Shown: positions 49,520-60,373, counted from the stretch's first letter. The stretch is DNA of 64,000 bases from Brenneria sp. hezel4-2-4 (GCF_013155275.1 NZ_JABJXS010000005.1:124001-188000); one strand, 5' to 3'. The notes: generated by a model not told the origin, from the sequence alone. Program-made: numbers and translations.

Positions 49520-50392
49520 CTATGCGCGGCCGAGCAGCACAACCCCGCTGACCAGCACCAGGCAGCCGACCAGTCGCCAAATGCCAACCGGCTCACGCAG
49601 GATGAACATACCGAATAGCGCGCCGACCATCATCGACATCTCGCGGGCGGGCGCGACCACGCTAAGCGGCGCGCCAAGCCGCAACGCCAGCAGCACCAGG
49701 ATATATGAAAGGGGCGAAAGAACGCCTACCGCGATCGCCAACGTCCATTTGCCTCTCATAAGACCGCTTATCTCATGGCGGTGGGTAGCCAGCCAGGGCA
49801 ACAGCATCACCAGACGGATGGCTTGCGAACACCAGTCCAGCACCACGGGGTGGATCCCCAAAACCTTGACGCCATAGGCGTCAACGACGGTATAGCCGGC
49901 GATCATCGATCCTGTCGCGGCGCCCCAGCGTACGCCTTTCTGTGCGGCGGGTTGGCGAAACCTGGCGAAGCTTCCCTGACTGGAAATCAACACGATCCCC
50001 ATCACGATCGCGCCGAGACCCGCAACGCCCGCCAACGTTAGCGGTTCTGAAAATAGCAGAAATGCCGCGATGCTGGACAGCATGGGCGCTGAGCCGCGAG
50101 CGACGGGATAAATAACGGAAAGATCGGCGACCTGATATCCACGTTGCAAAAACAGGCTGTACGCCAAATGCACCGCGCCGCTCATCACCACGCAGAGAAT
50201 GACCGGCAGATCCCATCTCAGCGTACCGGTCGCCAACAACCAGACCACCCACGGCAGGTAAAAGAGACAGGCAATGCTACTGTAGGCAAAGACGAAAGCG
50301 ACGCCAGCCGAAGCCGCGCGTTTGGCAAGCAAGTTCCAGCTAGCATGGATAAACGCGGCCAGAACGACCAGCGAAAAGGTAAGAAAAGACAT
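49520..50392 (-). CDS. EamA/DMT-family membrane transporter
   Basis: A 290-residue protein with ten membrane segments in two EamA halves. The first contains AAFIHASWNLLAKRA and YPVARGSAPMLSSIAAFLLFSEPLT; the second has the matching VVAPAREMSMMVGALFGMFILREPVG. Such proteins export amino acids or metabolites. It follows hutU in convergent orientation with 48 bases between, including a GC-rich stem (GGGCCGGCC/GGCTGGCCCC). The substrate is unknown; proximity to hut genes alone is weak evidence. ATG 50392 follows GGAGCG. Confidence 0.87.
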   Translation of the reverse strand: MSFLTFSLVVLAAFIHASWNLLAKRAASAGVAFVFAYSSIACLFYLPWVVWLLATGTLRWDLPVILCVVMSGAVHLAYSLFLQRGYQVADLSVIYPVARGSAPMLSSIAAFLLFSEPLTLAGVAGLGAIVMGIVLISSQGSFARFRQPAAQKGVRWGAATGSMIAGYTVVDAYGVKVLGIHPVVLDWCSQAIRLVMLLPWLATHRHEISGLMRGKWTLAIAVGVLSPLSYILVLLALRLGAPLSVVAPAREMSMMVGALFGMFILREPVGIWRLVGCLVLVSGVVLLGRA

Positions 50393-50685
50393 AAGCGCTC
50401 CGGTTCAAAAAGTCATGGGGAAGACTCGACGTCTCCTCCTCTGGGCTTTTCTCCCTCGGGTGCAGCTGCGGCAAAAAACCGCAGTCTCTACAACGCTCGG
50501 ACCAGACAACAGCGTTTGAACGCTGTCCGGAACCCTAGTTGCCACTCAGTCGATGCGGTAAATTTAGCCGAAGCCGCGGCGTCATGCAAACGGGTCGCGT
50601 CGCTGATTAGCATTCCTGCCCAAGATGCCGGGAAACAGAGCTTATCGCCCCTGCCATTACCACCGCATGGCGGGGAAAAACATCG

Positions 50686-51384
50686 TCATCGTTTAACGGA
50701 GTGCTTAACAATATACTTCTCGGTATTTTGGTAAGTATCTGACACATCAACTATTTTATTTTCCTGCGAAAAACTGATCGATTGCACCCGTAGCAACAGT
50801 GAATCAGGCTCTACATTCAATAAAACAGCGTGTTCTTTGGTTGCAAAAACCGGGGTGTAACTTCTATGGCTTTCAATCACCGTTACATTGCATTCGTTTT
50901 TAAAATAGTTGAATTTTGATTTTTCTAAATGCCCAATGCTCAGATAAGGAAACGCTTTGACCGGGATATAACTATTTTCTAATAAAATAGGCGTGTTTTT
51001 GATTAACCGAATGCGTTTTACAAAGTAAATTTTCTCATTCGCCTCTATTTTTAATTGATGTGCAATACTGAGCGGCGCATTAATTATATGGAAATCAACC
51101 ACCTGGTTGGTGTAATCAGTCACGCCCACAATTTCCATTTGATGGTTAAACCCGTCCAGTTCCCCACCGTGATAGCTTATTTTTCTGGCGACATACGAGC
51201 CGCTACCATGTTTTTTTATAATGAGATTTTCTTCTTCCAGCGGCGCCAGCGCCTTGCGAATAGTCATTGGCGATACATTGAACTCATATGCCAACGCTTT
51301 TTCACTGGGCAACGCATCGCCAATCTCATAATTTTCGCTGTTGATTCTCATTCTTATTTCTGCGGAAATTTTTTTATATATCAC
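50686..51384 (-). CDS. GntR-family regulator of the alpha-glucoside PTS operon
   Basis: A 232-residue GntR/UTRA regulator: DALPSEKALAYEFNVSPMTIRKALAPLEEENLIIKKHGSGSYVA in the wHTH, then a UTRA domain. The start is a GTG at 51384 behind GAAGAGAT. It is AT-rich compared with the hut region. It is divergent from the PTS/GH4 operon at 51893 and is the likely regulator, responding to an alpha-glucoside 6-phosphate. Confidence 0.87.
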   Translation of the reverse strand: MIYKKISAEIRMRINSENYEIGDALPSEKALAYEFNVSPMTIRKALAPLEEENLIIKKHGSGSYVARKISYHGGELDGFNHQMEIVGVTDYTNQVVDFHIINAPLSIAHQLKIEANEKIYFVKRIRLIKNTPILLENSYIPVKAFPYLSIGHLEKSKFNYFKNECNVTVIESHRSYTPVFATKEHAVLLNVEPDSLLLRVQSISFSQENKIVDVSDTYQNTEKYIVKHSVKR

Positions 51385-51892
51385 TTTTATATCTCTTCTC
51401 TCAAATTAGCTCACCACAGAAGTACATACAACCAACTGATAAATATCATTATTTATTGAAAAATAAAAAATAAAACTTCGACAGCTATATAAAATCGAGA
51501 AAAAGTATATTTTGCATGCCAATAAAAATGTATGACTTTCATCACAATTACCAGACATTCAACACCAGCATCTAAAAATACCCCTTATCCTTCACTCCAC
51601 ACGAAGACCGCTTTTCAATATCAAAAATAAAACGTTTTCGATCGATCGCTTATTTTTAACGCTATACCCTAAATGATTCGAATCGCAGAAAGGCGGCAAG
51701 CGAAGGACAAATCGGTCTGGAACCAATTTGGACAGCGTTCGCGCTGACCCAAAAGATGAGTCTTGGGGATGAGGCTCATTAATTCTTAATCACTTACTTG
51801 GATAAGTGATTAGAGTGACTAAGCGCAGCCAACACACATACGGCTTGAAGTATGACGGGTATAGGCAACATATCTACCGGGTGGAGCTATAA
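51385..51892. other. Divergent regulator/PTS promoter region with an inserted repeat
   Basis: 508 bases without a gene, AT-rich up to about 51660. The last 230 bases are occupied by the repeat element at 51663-51863, so the promoter of the PTS operon must lie upstream of or within that element. A ribosome site GTGGAG (51881-51886) precedes the PTS start codon. Confidence 0.6.
51663..51863. repeat. MITE-like intergenic repeat element, copy 2 (201 bp)
   Basis: It starts TATACCCTAAATGATTCGAA and ends CTTGAAGTATGACGGGTATA, imperfect inverted termini shared with the element at 19380-19519. The core differs and holds a clear hairpin AATCACTTA/TAAGTGATT with a 6-base loop, and AGGCGGCAAGCGA near the left end. 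It has no gene. It ends 29 bases before the aglA start codon, so it lies in the leader or promoter. Confidence 0.78.
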
Positions 51893-53437
51893 ATGAATAT
51901 ACTAAAAAAATTACAAGCATTTTCAAAAGCCATGATAGGCCCTGTACTATTTTTGCCTATTGTGGGGTTGTTAATAGCGATCGCCAGCATCATAACCAAT
52001 AAGGCGTTCATCACCGAAGGCAGTTATCTTTATATCTTTGGTAAATATATATCCAGCATATTATGGGCCATTATGAATAACCTAAGCTTATTTTTTTGTT
52101 TAGGGTTAGCATTAGGGATGGCTAAAAAAAGAAAAGCAGACGCCGCCTTTGTTGCCACGATGTCCTATTTTATGTATCTGGCCGGTAATAATTCATGGCT
52201 AACGCTGACCAACAAATTAATGGAAGGTGCATCTAACGCTGAACTCTACGGCACCGGACAAATATTTACCTTCGGTTTCAAAGTTATCGATATGGGGGTT
52301 TTCTTAGGGATAATCCTCGGGGTTATTGTTGCCTATATTCATAATAAATTTATTGATAAGGAATTCAAAGGCGCCTTTTCTATCTACGGTAATAGTAAAT
52401 TTGTGCTGATTGTTATGATCCCGATCATCGCAACATTCGCCATTCTGGTTGTTTACATCTGGCCGGTTATCGCCCATGGCATCTCTGCCTTAACGGAATT
52501 TATGAAAACCTTTGGAGCCGGCGGCGTTTTTTTATACGGCTTTTTAAATCGATTTTTAATCCCTACCGGGCTACACCATCTTATTTGGTCACCTTTTGTC
52601 TATACCTCTATTGGCGGACAGATGTTAATCGATGGACAAACACTGATTGGCGCCAAACCTATTTTTCTGGCTGAAATAGCTAACTCAAGCATAACAACGC
52701 TGGATGATTCCGCCCGTTTCCTCACTTATGGCATGGTGAAGATTTTCGGCATCGCCGGCCTGGCGCTGGCGTTCTATAAAACGGCCAAACCAGAAAACAA
52801 AGCAAAATTAAAAATTACGCTATTACCGTTGGTCGTGACCTCCGTGTTGGTAGGCATTACCGAACCATTCGAGTTTCTGTTTATTTTCACCGCGCCCTTA
52901 TTATGGTTGGTCTATTCGCTATTGGACGGTTTTTTCCAAATGCTGGCCTATATTTTTGACATCCGAGTCTGTGTGACCAATGGGATTATTGACTTCTTTG
53001 TCTATAACATTCCCGCAGGTGTCGAAAGAACAAACTGGCCGATGTTTATTATATTAGGTCTTCTCGAAACGTTTACCATGTTCATGGTCGGAAAATTCCT
53101 GATTATAAAATTAAAAATGCTTACTCCGGGCAGAGGAGCGCTCGAAGAGAGTAAAAGTGAAACTATCGGTGAAACACAAGAACGCGGTAATCAAACCAGC
53201 CTCGGTAAAGATATCGTCGCAGGGCTGGGAGGCGCTAATAATATCCGCACGGTTGACAATTGCTTTACCCGGTTAAGAGTAGACGTTGTTGATGAAAATC
53301 TGGTTAGCGAAGCGCTGCTAAAAAATACGGGCGCATCAAGTATGGTAAGAAAAGGTAATCACGTACAGATTATTTATGGATTAAAAGTGAATAAAGTCAG
53401 AAACATTGTTGATAGTGAATTAGGTATTCAGGAATAA
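51893..53437 (+). CDS. aglA: Alpha-glucoside PTS EIICB permease (AglA/GlvC-like)
   Basis: A 514-residue PTS protein. EIIC of the glucose/maltose family has about ten membrane segments (FLNRFLIPTGLHHLIWSPF, GITEPFEFLFIFTAPLLW, ERTNWPMFIILGL). A linker follows, then the EIIB domain with the phospho-cysteine in NIRTVDNCFTRLRV (about residue 460). With a GH4 hydrolase gene next to it, it should import maltose-type or sucrose-isomer alpha-glucosides with phosphorylation. EIIA is not fused and is presumably the shared Crr protein. Base composition is more AT-rich than the neighbours. Confidence 0.9.
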   Translation: MNILKKLQAFSKAMIGPVLFLPIVGLLIAIASIITNKAFITEGSYLYIFGKYISSILWAIMNNLSLFFCLGLALGMAKKRKADAAFVATMSYFMYLAGNNSWLTLTNKLMEGASNAELYGTGQIFTFGFKVIDMGVFLGIILGVIVAYIHNKFIDKEFKGAFSIYGNSKFVLIVMIPIIATFAILVVYIWPVIAHGISALTEFMKTFGAGGVFLYGFLNRFLIPTGLHHLIWSPFVYTSIGGQMLIDGQTLIGAKPIFLAEIANSSITTLDDSARFLTYGMVKIFGIAGLALAFYKTAKPENKAKLKITLLPLVVTSVLVGITEPFEFLFIFTAPLLWLVYSLLDGFFQMLAYIFDIRVCVTNGIIDFFVYNIPAGVERTNWPMFIILGLLETFTMFMVGKFLIIKLKMLTPGRGALEESKSETIGETQERGNQTSLGKDIVAGLGGANNIRTVDNCFTRLRVDVVDENLVSEALLKNTGASSMVRKGNHVQIIYGLKVNKVRNIVDSELGIQE

Positions 53438-53448
53438 AGAGGATATAG

Positions 53449-54780
<1,332 letters not shown>

Positions 54781-54818
54781 TCGACACCTCACGGCAGTGG
54801 TCAACCCGGCGTTGGCCG

Positions 54819-55598
54819 CTACCGGATATCGGCACTCACGTTCGTCTGGCTGACGGCGTTATGACTGATGCGAAAGGTCACACGTTGCGGATGATTGACC
54901 GACACCAGATATTCCACCGGTTGACTCAGACGATCGTAAATAACGCCGCGATAAACCAGCGCCGGGCTGTCTGGCGGCGCCTCCAGCAGCGCTTGTTCTT
55001 CTTCGCTCATTACGCTGACGCGAATCGTCCCTTCATCGGCTATCCCCTGAATGTGATAACGCTCGGCCAACAGGCGATACAGCGAGCCGTTGGCTTCGAG
55101 CATCGGCGCGCTTAAATCCGGTACGCGCTGACGCGGCAGGTAGCTGGTTTCAAGGCAGAAGGGCCGCCCGTCCGCCAGCCGCAGGCGTTTGATCATCAGC
55201 AAGGGCGCCCCGGTTTCTATTTGCAATAAGCGGGCGATGCGTTCGCTGGCCAGCGCATCCTGAAAGTAAACCAGGCGGCTGCTGGGCACCGCGCCGTTAT
55301 GCTCGATGATTTTGCTGATCCCCTGTTCAATCGCCTGGGTTAGCGGACGTTCAATGGCGGCAGCCGTCAGCCAGGTGCCCTGATTACCACGCCGTTCCAG
55401 CAGCCCCTGAGCAATCAGTTCGTCAATAATTTTTCTCAGCGTCATACGGCTGATGTGCAGACGCGCCGCCAGCTCGCGCTCGGCGGGAATTTGATCGCCC
55501 TGGTTGTATTCCGGCGTCGCCAGCAGAGCCAGCAAAGATTGCCGGGCTTGTAAATAGGCTTTGCGCGGGCGCCGTTTTGTTTCGCTAATCTCAGTCAT
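54819..55598 (-). CDS. GntR-family regulator of the fructosamine cluster
   Basis: A 259-residue GntR/UTRA protein: GDQIPAERELAARLHISRMTLRKIIDELIAQGLLERRGNQGTWL, then UTRA with LPRQRVPDLSAPML. It is divergent from the SBP-deglycase-kinase genes starting at 55838 and is their likely regulator. It resembles FrlR-type regulators of fructoselysine use. The ligand is likely the phosphorylated Amadori compound. It converges with aglB. Confidence 0.88.
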   Translation of the reverse strand: MTEISETKRRPRKAYLQARQSLLALLATPEYNQGDQIPAERELAARLHISRMTLRKIIDELIAQGLLERRGNQGTWLTAAAIERPLTQAIEQGISKIIEHNGAVPSSRLVYFQDALASERIARLLQIETGAPLLMIKRLRLADGRPFCLETSYLPRQRVPDLSAPMLEANGSLYRLLAERYHIQGIADEGTIRVSVMSEEEQALLEAPPDSPALVYRGVIYDRLSQPVEYLVSVNHPQRVTFRISHNAVSQTNVSADIR

Positions 55599-55837
55599 GG
55601 TCTATTTTAACTAGCTCAACGCCGTAAAATTTTGCATTAATTATACCGCTGAATATCTGATTAGCCAGAAAAAAACCACCGCCACGATAATGGAAAGCCG
55701 ATATCAATATCAGACCACCATGAATAAGCAATTATTATACAAATAAAAATATCAACAATTTCTTGTATTGCGCCAAACCGGCGAGTATATCTTTTATTGG
55801 TATATTTTATGGTATGGTTACACTAACGGAGAGAACG

Positions 55838-56617
55838 ATGAAAAAAACACTGCCTCTTTTGTTGCTTAGCCTGGCGTTGCCCTGGCTGTCTTTTAGCGTT
55901 CATGCCGAGCAGCAAATCCGCTTCGGAACAGACCCTACTTTCCCGCCGTTTGAATCAAAAGCGGCGGATGGTTCCTTACAGGGTTTTGATATTGATATCG
56001 GTAACGCGCTATGCGCCAAACTCAATGCAAAATGCGTATGGGTGGAGAGCAGTTTTGACGGGTTGATCCCGGCGCTGCATGCGCGCAAGTTTGATGCCAT
56101 TCTCTCCTCCCTGTCGATTACCGACGAGCGCAAAAAAGCCATCGACTTTACCGATAAATTATTCAACACCCCCGCTTTTCTGGTCGCCCCGCTTTCCAGC
56201 GGTTTAAAACCGACCGTCGCGTCACTGCGCGGAAAGCGTCTGGGCGTGCAGCAAGGCTCAGTATTTGAGTCTTACGCCAAAAAACACTGGCAAAGCCAGG
56301 GCGTGGAAGTGATCCCCTACCCCAGCGCCGACGACGTCTATGCCGATATGGTGGTGGGAAGACTGGATGCCACGCTGGATGATGCGACCGTAGTGACCGA
56401 GTCCCTGCTCAGCAAGCCCCATGGCAAAGGTTTTGCGCTGATTGAACCGCAAGTGAAGGATGAGGTGATTTTCGGGCCGGGCACGGGCATTGGCCTCAAC
56501 AAGCAGAACGACAAACTACGCGAACAGCTCAACGGCGCAATTGCCGAAATCCGCCGCGACGGCACCTATGACCGTTTGGCGAAAAAATACTTTAATTTCA
56601 ATGTGTATGGCGATTAA
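55838..56617 (+). CDS. Amino-acid ABC transporter substrate-binding protein (HisJ/ArgT-like)
   Basis: A 259-residue SBP_bac_3 protein. The signal peptide is about residues 1-23 (ending FSVHAE). The mature protein reads IRFGTDPTFPPFESKAADGSLQGFDIDIGNALCAKL, with CVWVESSFDGLIPAL and SSLSITDERKKAIDFTDKL, the HisJ/ArgT pattern. ATG 55838 follows CGGAGAGAACG. No permease or ATPase gene is nearby, so it must use a shared HisQMP-type transporter, as HisJ and ArgT do. In front of deglycase and kinase genes it probably brings in a fructosyl amino acid (Amadori compound). Confidence 0.9.
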   Translation: MKKTLPLLLLSLALPWLSFSVHAEQQIRFGTDPTFPPFESKAADGSLQGFDIDIGNALCAKLNAKCVWVESSFDGLIPALHARKFDAILSSLSITDERKKAIDFTDKLFNTPAFLVAPLSSGLKPTVASLRGKRLGVQQGSVFESYAKKHWQSQGVEVIPYPSADDVYADMVVGRLDATLDDATVVTESLLSKPHGKGFALIEPQVKDEVIFGPGTGIGLNKQNDKLREQLNGAIAEIRRDGTYDRLAKKYFNFNVYGD

Positions 56618-56620
56618 TTT

Positions 56621-57598
56621 ATGAATACCGCTGCAATCATCACTTCGTTAATAGAACGCCGCTTTCATCCAGAAGGCGGCCTGCGTCAGATCTTTCTTGT
56701 TGCCTGCGGCGGCTCGCTGGTGGATATGTATCCAGCGCATTATTTTCTTAACCGCGAATCCACCACGCTACACAGCTTTATGATGACGGCAAATGAATTC
56801 GTCCACGCGGCGCCGAAAACGCTGGGTAAAAATTCCCTGACCATTGTTTGCTCCCACGGTGGAAATACGCCGGAATCGGTCGCGGCGGCGAAACTGGCGC
56901 AGCAGCATGGCAGTACCACCATCACCCTGACGCACAATGCCGAGGCCGGGCTGATTGCCTGGTCTGACAGCAATATTCTGTATGCCTGGGGTAATGACAG
57001 CCAGGTGGTGGACAACCCGATGGCGCTGATCCTGAATCTGTGTGTCGACGCGTTGGCGCAGAGCGAAGGATTTGACGGCTATGCGGATTTCCACAGCGGC
57101 ATGGCGCAGATTGATGGCATCATTGCCCGCGCACGCCGGCAAGTGCAACAACGTTGCGCGGCATTTGCCGACCGATATCGTGACGAATCGCTGTTCTACG
57201 TGCTTTCCAGCGGCGCTTCTTACGGCCATGCTTATGGCTTTGCCATTTGTTCGTTAATGGAAATGCAGTGGCTCAATGCCGCGTCGATTCACAGCGGTGA
57301 ATTTTTCCACGGCCCGTTTGAAGTCACCAATAAAAACATCCCCTGGATTGTGATGGTGAATGAAGGCCGCACACGCCCGCTGGACGAACGCGCCGTCCAC
57401 TTCCTGGCGCAATATGGCGATAAAATGGAAATCGTTGACGCCAAAGAACTGGGCCTGGGCGTTATTCCGGCGTCGGTGGCGGACTATTTCAACCCGGTGC
57501 TGTTCTATAGCGTGATGTGCGAATACCGCGCCGCACTGGCCCTGGTACGGCAACACCCGCTGGAAACACGCCGTTATATGGGAAAAGTGGCGTATTAA
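56621..57598 (+). CDS. frlB: Fructosamine-6-phosphate deglycase, SIS domain (FrlB-like)
   Basis: A 325-residue double-SIS protein: IFLVACGGSLVDMYPAHYFL, CSHGGNTPESVAAAKLA (sugar-phosphate binding), AASIHSGEFFHGPFEVTNK with the catalytic Glu/His, and the C-terminal PLETRRYMGKVAY typical of FrlB/FraB. It splits a fructosyl-amino acid 6-phosphate into glucose 6-phosphate and the amino acid. It starts 3 bases after the binding-protein gene. Which amino acid is released cannot be told from the sequence. Confidence 0.88.
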   Translation: MNTAAIITSLIERRFHPEGGLRQIFLVACGGSLVDMYPAHYFLNRESTTLHSFMMTANEFVHAAPKTLGKNSLTIVCSHGGNTPESVAAAKLAQQHGSTTITLTHNAEAGLIAWSDSNILYAWGNDSQVVDNPMALILNLCVDALAQSEGFDGYADFHSGMAQIDGIIARARRQVQQRCAAFADRYRDESLFYVLSSGASYGHAYGFAICSLMEMQWLNAASIHSGEFFHGPFEVTNKNIPWIVMVNEGRTRPLDERAVHFLAQYGDKMEIVDAKELGLGVIPASVADYFNPVLFYSVMCEYRAALALVRQHPLETRRYMGKVAY

Positions 57599-57602
57599 GG
57601 AC

Positions 57603-58421
57603 ATGATGATGAAAGTGCTCGGTATCGGCGATAACGTCGTTGATCGTTATACGCACACGCATATCCGTTATCCGGGCGGCAACGCGCTTAATTTCAGCGT
57701 CTACGCGGAAATGCTCGGCGCACAGGCCGCCTATCTCGGCGTCTTTGGCGATGACGACAATGGTTCACATGTGCAACGCGCGCTGGCCGCCCGCAACATT
57801 GATACCTCACGCTGCCGCGTGGCATCAGGTGAAAACGGTTATGCCGACCTGACCATCAACCAGGGGGAGCGGATCTTCCTTGGCTCCAACGCGGGCGGCA
57901 TTCGGCAACATACCTCAATGGATTTCGCCGTAGCCGATATCGCCTGGTTGAGTCAGTTCGCTTTGCTGCACACCAGCGCTTACAGCTATCTGGATAAGCA
58001 GTTGCCTGCGCTAAGCAGGTTGCCGGGCCGCCTGTCGTATGACTTTTCCGATGATTTCAACACCGCATCGGCCCTCGCTTTATGCCCGCATCTGGATTAC
58101 GCGTTTTTTTCCTGTGCCGAGCGCAGCCTGGAGGAAACACGGCAAATTCTGGCTGACGCCCATCGTCAGGGCGGGTGTTGCGCCATCGCCACTCGTGGCG
58201 CTAAAGGCGCCGTACTGTTTGACGGCCAACGCTGGCTGGATCAGCCGCCGCAACCTGTTGCGGCGCTGGACACGCTCGGCGCCGGCGATGCGTTTATCAC
58301 CGCGTTTTTACTGACGCATCAGGCGGGGAAATCGTTATCGGCCAGCCTGCACGCAGGCGCCGCCTTCGCCGCGCAAATCTGTCTGCTGGACGGCGCGTTT
58401 GGCGAGGGCGAGAAATATTAA
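57603..58421 (+). CDS. frlD: Fructosamine 6-kinase, PfkB family (FrlD-like)
   Basis: A 272-residue PfkB kinase. It begins VLGIGDNVVDRYTHTHIRYPGGNALNFSVYAEMLG. The C-terminal PfkB signature DTLGAGDAFITAFLLTHQ has the catalytic Asp. It follows FrlD along its length. It phosphorylates the fructosyl-amino acid at C6 before the deglycase acts. Three consecutive ATG codons (57603, 57606, 57609) occur; AAGG is best spaced for the third. It lies 4 bases after frlB. Confidence 0.88.
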   Translation: MMMKVLGIGDNVVDRYTHTHIRYPGGNALNFSVYAEMLGAQAAYLGVFGDDDNGSHVQRALAARNIDTSRCRVASGENGYADLTINQGERIFLGSNAGGIRQHTSMDFAVADIAWLSQFALLHTSAYSYLDKQLPALSRLPGRLSYDFSDDFNTASALALCPHLDYAFFSCAERSLEETRQILADAHRQGGCCAIATRGAKGAVLFDGQRWLDQPPQPVAALDTLGAGDAFITAFLLTHQAGKSLSASLHAGAAFAAQICLLDGAFGEGEKY

Positions 58422-58438
58422 TGCTATCGCCCATGACG

Positions 58439-58470
58439 GTTGGCGGCGGCAAATCATCACCGCCGCCAAC
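58439..58470. terminator. Perfect stem-loop between the convergent frlD and qorB genes
   Basis: GTTGGCGGCGG (58439-58449) and CCGCCGCCAAC (58460-58470) are an 11-bp perfect, very GC-rich inverted repeat with a 10-base loop. It sits between the two convergent stops. There is no T-run, so it may act with Rho or as a 3' end stabiliser for either transcript. Confidence 0.5.
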
Positions 58471-58476
58471 GCCGTG

Positions 58477-59325
58477 TCAAATCGCCCCTTTCACCACCGT
58501 TGCCAGCGGCGTGGTGGCCCGACCGATCAGACGGCTCAATTGATGACCATCATCAAATAAACCGCCCTTCGCGGCTCCCACATCCGAATCAGCAATGATA
58601 TCCGCAAACACCTCGGGTATCCCCGCCGCCGCCAACGCCGCGCTGAATTCCGCTGGCGGCAGGTTCCGGTAACCTATCGTTTTACCTGACTGGCGGCTGA
58701 CTTCAGCCGCCAACTCCGCCAGCGTATAGGCTTCATCACCCGCCAGCTCATAAACCTTACCGGCCTGATTGTCCTGCGTCAGCACGGCCACCGCGGCGGC
58801 GGCATAGTCGGCGCGCGTGGCAGAGGCAATTTTCCCCTCGCCCGCGCTGCCGATAAACACGCCGTGCTGCAATGCGACCGGGATGCTGGCCGCATAGTTT
58901 TCGGTATACCAGCCGTTACGCAACAACACATAAGGCAAGCCCGATGCTTTTAGCTGCGCTTCCGTTTCCTGGTGTTCGGTCGCAAGCCGCAGCGGCGAGG
59001 TATCGGCATGCAGGATACTGGTATACGCCAGCAGCTTAACCCCGGCCCGTACCGCCGCCTCAATCACGTTGCGGTGCTGTAACGCACGCTTGCCCACCTC
59101 GCTGGAGGAGATCAGCAACACCTTATCCACCCCTTGCAATGCGGCGGCCAGAGCCGCTGGCTGGTTATAATCCGCCGCCTTTACCTGAACGCCGCGCGCG
59201 GCTAAATCAGCGACTTTGCCGGTATCGCGCACCAGCGCCACAACCTCATTCGCCGGAACCTTATCCAACAGTTGTGCAATAACCAAACGGCCCAGTTGAC
59301 CGGATGCACCTGTAACAGCAATCAT
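58477..59325 (-). CDS. qorB: NAD(P)H:quinone oxidoreductase 2 (QorB/YtfG)
   Basis: A 282-residue NmrA-like SDR: MIAVTGASGQLGRLVIAQLL (Rossmann GxxGxxG), LLISSSEVGKRALQHRNVIEAA, LRNGWYTENY and GKIASATRADYAAAAVAVL, as in E. coli YtfG. It reduces quinones with NADPH in the cytoplasm. I chose ATG 59325; GGGGC precedes the double ATG. It is divergent from its HxlR-type regulator gene, the same pairing as ytfG-ytfH in E. coli. Confidence 0.92.
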   Translation of the reverse strand: MIAVTGASGQLGRLVIAQLLDKVPANEVVALVRDTGKVADLAARGVQVKAADYNQPAALAAALQGVDKVLLISSSEVGKRALQHRNVIEAAVRAGVKLLAYTSILHADTSPLRLATEHQETEAQLKASGLPYVLLRNGWYTENYAASIPVALQHGVFIGSAGEGKIASATRADYAAAAVAVLTQDNQAGKVYELAGDEAYTLAELAAEVSRQSGKTIGYRNLPPAEFSAALAAAGIPEVFADIIADSDVGAAKGGLFDDGHQLSRLIGRATTPLATVVKGAI

Positions 59326-59373
59326 CATAAGCCCCTTTCGTTGACTGACATTGGCTGGCATAATACCCGCTTA

Positions 59374-59390
59374 ACTAACTTTAAGTAAGT
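59374..59390. promoter_or_regulatory. Probable HxlR-type operator in the qorB/ytfH gap
   Basis: ACTAACTTTAAGTAAGT is an imperfect palindrome (ACTAACTT against ACTTACTT on the other strand) in the 86-base gap between two divergent genes, 48 bases from qorB and 21 bases from ytfH. Confidence 0.5.
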
Positions 59391-59411
59391 ACGCACATAA
59401 AGGTAAGTATA

Positions 59412-59816
59412 GTGCCGAAAAAAGCAATACAGACCGCCGCTTCGTCCGTTGTCGCGTTGCAGGGGGATCTTTTTGCCGAAAAATGCCCTTCCCGCCAGAT
59501 ACTTAACCATGTGACCAGCCGCTGGGGAGTGCTGATTCTGGTCGCCTTGCTGGACGGCACGCTTCGTTTCAGTCAGCTGCGGCGCAGAATTGACGGCGTC
59601 AGCGAACGTATGCTGGCGCAAACGCTACAGTGGCTGGAAAATGATGGTTTCGTCCTGCGAACGGCTTATCCGGTGGTGCCGCCGCATGTGGAATACAGCC
59701 TGACGCCGATGGGTAAAGAGGTCAGTGAACGGGTCAAAATTCTGGCCGACTGGATAGAAGAAAATATAGGAATGATATTGGCGGCACAGCAGGAAAAAGA
59801 TTCAGCTTTTTCTTAA
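59412..59816 (+). CDS. ytfH: HxlR-family transcriptional regulator (YtfH/QorR)
   Basis: A 134-residue HxlR winged-helix protein. KCPSRQILNHVTSRWGVLILVALLDGTLRFSQLRR-type sequence at residues 25-58 has the conserved N-terminal cysteine (in FAEKCPSR) used for redox or quinone sensing. YPVVPPHVEYSLTPMGKEV is the wing. It matches E. coli YtfH. The start is a GTG at 59412. It is divergent from qorB and probably regulates it. Confidence 0.92.
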   Translation: MPKKAIQTAASSVVALQGDLFAEKCPSRQILNHVTSRWGVLILVALLDGTLRFSQLRRRIDGVSERMLAQTLQWLENDGFVLRTAYPVVPPHVEYSLTPMGKEVSERVKILADWIEENIGMILAAQQEKDSAFS

Positions 59817-59944
59817 AAACACATAGCTTATTGTATCTATGGAGTTTTTAACCATTAATGGCTTTTTATCTGTTATTTCATCCGGCATTTACCCTCCATC
59901 ATGGTCTACGCTTGATCATATTGCCGTAAACCACAGGAGAAAAT

Positions 59945-60373
59945 ATGTCTATCGAAAAAGTTCTCTATGTTGCTCATGCTAAAGCCACCGGCGGGCGCGA
60001 CGGCCGCGCGGTGTCCTCAGACAAACATCTTGATGTTAAGCTGGATGTGCCAAAAGAACTGGGTGGCAACGGCGGTGAAGGGACGAACCCTGAACAGCTG
60101 TTTGCCGCGGGTTACTCCGCCTGTTTTCTTGGCGCGCTGAAAAGCGTCGCCTCAAGTGAGAAAGTCTCGCTTCCGTCGGACACCTCAATTGAAGGCAGCG
60201 TCGGTATTGGTAAACTTCCGACCGGATTCGGTATTGAAGTCGAACTGAAGATCGCCATCCCGGGGTTTGACAAGGCAAAAGCGGAAGAATTGGTGAAGAA
60301 AGCGCACGTTGTTTGTCCTTACTCGAACGCCACCCGCAACAATATTGATGTCACGCTGACCGTTGTTGTCTGA
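59945..60373 (+). CDS. ohr: Organic hydroperoxide resistance protein Ohr
   Basis: A 142-residue Ohr/OsmC protein. The first reactive cysteine lies in [14 protein letters not shown] and the second in [13 protein letters not shown], both needed for thiol-dependent reduction of organic hydroperoxides. The N-terminal [14 protein letters not shown] is typical of Ohr. ATG 59945 follows ACAGGAGAAAAT. The usual regulator OhrR is not adjacent. It stands alone as a single-gene unit. Confidence 0.94.
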   Translation: MSIEKVLYVAHAKATGGRDGRAVSSDKHLDVKLDVPKELGGNGGEGTNPEQLFAAGYSACFLGALKSVASSEKVSLPSDTSIEGSVGIGKLPTGFGIEVELKIAIPGFDKAKAEELVKKAHVVCPYSNATRNNIDVTLTVVV

